From positions 1 to 6,387 of the forward strand of contig JAPHUU010000265.1 in NCBI GenBank assembly GCA_026193555.1: a stretch of 6,387 bases of DNA. The letters are read 5' to 3'. The stretch's first letter is position 1. The number at the start of each line of letters is the position of its first letter. The stretch is from Rhodanobacter sp. (GTDB lineage: Bacteria > Pseudomonadota > Gammaproteobacteria > Xanthomonadales > Rhodanobacteraceae). Below are positions 3,645 through 6,387 of this stretch, in pieces. The notes under the pieces were generated by a model. The model searched no databases and had not been told where the DNA came from. It worked only from the letters and a program-made list of their open reading frames with translations. Position numbers and translations under genes: made by a program.

Positions 3645-6387
3645 ATGAACCAGCAACGCGCCTCGGGATTGGCACCATCGGCCGGGGCCGTCCAGCACGA
3701 ATGGCTGAGCCGACTGATCAGGGCGGTGACGCCGATGGAAGTCGGCGCGGTGATCGTGGCAATGGCGGAATCCCTGCCCGGTGGCGACACGGCCAGTCTG
3801 TTGTGCGGCGACTGCGGCGAGCATGCCGTCCATGGTGCCGCGGTGACTCCAGCCGAACATGCCTGGGCGCAAGGTGCACTTGACGGAGATGGGCTTTGCC
3901 TCAGCGAGGATGGTCGGCAGGCGGCATGGCTGCTGCTGCTGCGCGAGCGCGTCGTGCTGTTGCTGCGCTTCAGCGAGCCACAGGTGGCATCGACATTGCG
4001 CGGGCGGCTCGCCAGCAACTTCGTTCTGGCCACCCAGCGATTGCTGCAGGCGCTGGAACTGAGGGACCTGCATGGTTCTCACAAGCAGCTGGAGCGTTCG
4101 GAAAATCTGCAGCGTGCCCTGTTCGCGATCGCCGATCTGGCCGGCTCCGCGCTGGACATGCCGGAGATGCTGCGCGGCATCCACGCGATCGTCAGCACGC
4201 TGATGTACGGCGAGAACTTCTTCATCGTGCGGCACGATCCGTTGCGCCGCACCTGGCGTTTCCTCTACTACGCCGACGTCGCCGACACCGAGGGGCAGGA
4301 CACCACGTGCGAGACGCTGCTGGACGACTGGCGCGGCACGCTGACCCATCATGTACTGACCACCGGTCGGCCGCTGATGGGCAGTTCCGACGAGCTGCGT
4401 GCACAAATTGAAGGAACCCTGCTCAATGTGGGTCCCGACAGCACCGACTGGCTGGGTGTGCCGATGTTGCTGGACGGGCAGGTGCATGGCGCGCTGGTGG
4501 TGCAAAGCTACAGGCCGGGCATCATCTTCACGGCGGAGGATCGCGAACTGCTGGGTTTCGTCGGTAGCCACATCCTCACCGCGCTGCAACGCAAGCAAAG
4601 CAAGGACGCGTTGGAACTGCACGTGCGCGTGCGCACACAGGAACTGGCCGAAGCCAATCGCGGACTGCAACAGGAGATCCTGGAGCGGCAGCGTGCCGAG
4701 AAGCTGCAGGCGGCGCTGTTTCAGCTTGCCCAGCTGGCCACGGCCGATATCGACCAGAACACGTTCTACGAGCGGGTTCATGCCGTGGTCGGGGCACTGC
4801 TGAATGCGGAGAATTTCTTCATTGCGCTACGGTCCGACGACGGCGTCACGCTGGACTTTCCGTATTACGTGGATGCCGACGCACGAAGCAGACCGTCGCG
4901 TCCGCTTGGCAATGGTCTGAGTGAATACGTCTTGCGCAGTGCGCGTCCGCTGCTGGGAAGCTTTGCTCAAATCGACGTGCTGGTCCGGGCGGGCGAGGTT
5001 GCGCCAAGCGATACTCGCCCCGCTGCAAGCAGCTGGCTTGGCGTGCCGTTGCTGGCCAGTGACGAGGTGATCGGGCTGGTGGTGGTGCAGAGTTATGTCG
5101 AGGGTGCGGGTTACAGCGAGGCGGATCAGGAGCTGCTGTCCTTCGCCGCCTTGCAGATCGCCAACAGCATCTATCGCCGGCGCACGGCCATTTCATTGCA
5201 TCAGGCCAATGTGCAGCTCGAGCAGAGGGTGGAGGAACGCACCCAGGAATTGCGCCAGCAGATCGAGCAGCGCGAGCAGGTGCAGGAGCAGCTGAAGCAC
5301 CAGGTGATGCACGACACCTTGACCGGCTTGCCCAACCGCGCCTTCCTGCGTGACCGGCTCGACCGGGTGCTGAACTTGTTGCGGCGTCAACCGGAGCGGC
5401 ACTGCGCGCTGCTGTATCTCGATATCGACCGTTTCAAGGTGATCAATGACAGCCTCGGGCATCTGGCCGGCGACGAATTTCTGAAGGCGATTGCCCGCAG
5501 GCTGCAGTACTGCGTGCGCGATCCGGACGTGGTGGCGCGGCTGTCCGGCGACGAGTTCGCGATCCTGCTGGAGGACGTGCCGTTGCCCGAGACGGCAGCA
5601 AAGGTGGCCCAGCGCATCCTGCGCGTGCTGGGTGCACCGCTGCAGGTGGCGGGCAAGGAGCTGGAGCCATCCGCCAGCATGGGGATAGCGATTGGTGACC
5701 ACGACTACCTGAAGAGCGACGACCTGCTGCGCGACGCCGATACCGCGCTGTATCGCGCCAAGGAACGGGGTCGCAAGCGATTCGAGATGTTCGACGAGAC
5801 GCTGGCCAAGGACGTGGTGGATGTATTGACGCTGGAAGCCGATCTGCGTCATGCACTGCTGCATGACGAGTTCGAACCGTACTTTCAGCCGGTCTGCCGG
5901 CTCGATGTCAACGAGCCGGTGGGCTATGAGGCATTGATCCGCTGGAACCACCCCCGCCGCGGCATCCTCGTTCCGGGTGACTTCATCAAGATTGCCGAAG
6001 ACAGCGGGCTGATCGAGATGATCGACTGGCGCATGTTTGAACTCAGTTGCACCGGGTTCCGGGAGCACGGCGAGGGCGACACGTTCGTGACGATCAATGT
6101 GTCGGCACGACATCTTCGCCACGAGGATTTCGATATCCGTTTGCTGGAATTGCTCGCACGCACCGGCCTGCCGCCGCGGCGCCTCATCGTCGAGGTGACC
6201 GAAGGCGCTCTGCTGGACAATCCCGAGCGCGTGCGCGACACGCTTGACCGGCTGCGCAGCGCCGGAGTGGGCGCTGCGCTCGATGATTTCGGTACCGGCT
6301 TTTCCTCGCTGAGCTACCTGCACTCACTGCCGTTGCGCATGCTCAAGATCGACAAGGCCTTCGTGCAGGAACTGGACAAACATGGCA
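3645..6387 (+). CDS. GAF-GAF-GGDEF-EAL c-di-GMP synthase/phosphodiesterase (3' end outside window)
   Basis: The open frame runs from the ATG at 3645 off the window edge, with 914 residues seen. No signal peptide or membrane helix is visible, so the protein is probably cytoplasmic. Order: a region of unknown type (1-125, with C54, C57, H60, H63); coil (about 126-154); GAF1 (about 155-316, WLGVP 269-273, VVQSY 285-289); coil (about 317-353); GAF2 (about 354-512, WLGVP 464-468); coil (about 513-552); GGDEF from DTLTGLPNR (557-565); then EAL. The cyclase domain has D593, N601, D610 and SGDEF (634-638) with the same spacing as PleD, plus the inhibitory RxxD site RDPD (625-628). The phosphodiesterase domain has E762 (EAL), N818, E850, D880, D881 and K901, close to RocR spacing (N818 to K901 identical). 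Its last catalytic Glu and the loop Gln would lie beyond the window. The protein likely makes and/or degrades c-di-GMP under control of ligands or partners sensed by the GAF domains; the signal is unknown. Ser replaces the first Gly of GGDEF, so cyclase activity is likely but not assured. A decayed paralogue lies directly upstream. Confidence 0.93.
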   Translation, partial: MNQQRASGLAPSAGAVQHEWLSRLIRAVTPMEVGAVIVAMAESLPGGDTASLLCGDCGEHAVHGAAVTPAEHAWAQGALDGDGLCLSEDGRQAAWLLLLRERVVLLLRFSEPQVASTLRGRLASNFVLATQRLLQALELRDLHGSHKQLERSENLQRALFAIADLAGSALDMPEMLRGIHAIVSTLMYGENFFIVRHDPLRRTWRFLYYADVADTEGQDTTCETLLDDWRGTLTHHVLTTGRPLMGSSDELRAQIEGTLLNVGPDSTDWLGVPMLLDGQVHGALVVQSYRPGIIFTAEDRELLGFVGSHILTALQRKQSKDALELHVRVRTQELAEANRGLQQEILERQRAEKLQAALFQLAQLATADIDQNTFYERVHAVVGALLNAENFFIALRSDDGVTLDFPYYVDADARSRPSRPLGNGLSEYVLRSARPLLGSFAQIDVLVRAGEVAPSDTRPAASSWLGVPLLASDEVIGLVVVQSYVEGAGYSEADQELLSFAALQIANSIYRRRTAISLHQANVQLEQRVEERTQELRQQIEQREQVQEQLKHQVMHDTLTGLPNRAFLRDRLDRVLNLLRRQPERHCALLYLDIDRFKVINDSLGHLAGDEFLKAIARRLQYCVRDPDVVARLSGDEFAILLEDVPLPETAAKVAQRILRVLGAPLQVAGKELEPSASMGIAIGDHDYLKSDDLLRDADTALYRAKERGRKRFEMFDETLAKDVVDVLTLEADLRHALLHDEFEPYFQPVCRLDVNEPVGYEALIRWNHPRRGILVPGDFIKIAEDSGLIEMIDWRMFELSCTGFREHGEGDTFVTINVSARHLRHEDFDIRLLELLARTGLPPRRLIVEVTEGALLDNPERVRDTLDRLRSAGVGAALDDFGTGFSSLSYLHSLPLRMLKIDKAFVQELDKHG

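Noticed and set aside
3207..4781. Long minus-strand open frame of 524 residues
   Set aside because: It lies antisense to the GAF gene and its remnant. The translation is Gln/Arg/His-rich with no family resemblance, as typical for the shadow of a GC-rich gene.
5193..6323. Minus-strand open frame of 376 residues
   Set aside because: It is antisense to the coil, GGDEF and EAL coding sequence, whose motifs are unmistakable on the plus strand. The antisense product resembles nothing.
1..6387. tRNA, rRNA, CRISPR array, insertion sequence or phage genes
   Set aside because: No cloverleaf, no regularly spaced repeats, no transposase or integrase motifs and no terminal inverted repeats were visible.

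Overview
The window is GC-rich, densely coding DNA. Its gene content (a DinG helicase, a stand-alone HutD/Ves protein and a large GAF-GGDEF-EAL c-di-GMP protein) suggests a gammaproteobacterium of the Xanthomonadales / Rhodanobacteraceae type. That placement is an inference from composition and gene style; no marker gene proves it.

Left part (about 85-2753, minus strand): a two-gene unit reads leftward. It is dinG, a complete XPD-like helicase with a four-cysteine iron-sulfur site, followed by a HutD/Ves-family gene. The dinG stop and the hutD start share four bases (ATGA), so the pair is probably transcribed and translated together. A strong inverted repeat sits 20 nt before the dinG start codon. 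A weak hairpin follows the HutD gene.

Middle part (2754-3644): first a 262-bp divergent spacer, then a decayed gene on the plus strand. This remnant (3016 to about 3396) keeps a ribosome binding site, a start codon and an N-terminus that align with the intact gene downstream. It has a one-base frameshift that gives an early stop, lacks 267 nt relative to the intact gene, and ends in a recognisable first half of a GAF domain. The 248 bp after it hold no recognisable gene, but contain an all-GC hairpin and the ribosome binding site of the next gene.

Right part (3645 to the window end, plus strand): an intact but window-truncated gene, 914 codons seen, encodes a soluble multidomain c-di-GMP protein. 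Its order is a novel-looking N-terminal region, GAF1, coiled coil, GAF2, coiled coil, GGDEF (as SGDEF, with an intact inhibitory site) and EAL. The visible catalytic positions of both enzymatic domains match known active enzymes in identity and spacing, apart from the Ser in SGDEF. The last EAL residues lie outside the window.

The most interesting point is the pair formed by the decayed copy and the intact copy of the same signalling protein family, lying in tandem. It points to lineage-specific duplication and decay of a c-di-GMP regulator. I see no clearly new defence or mobile system.
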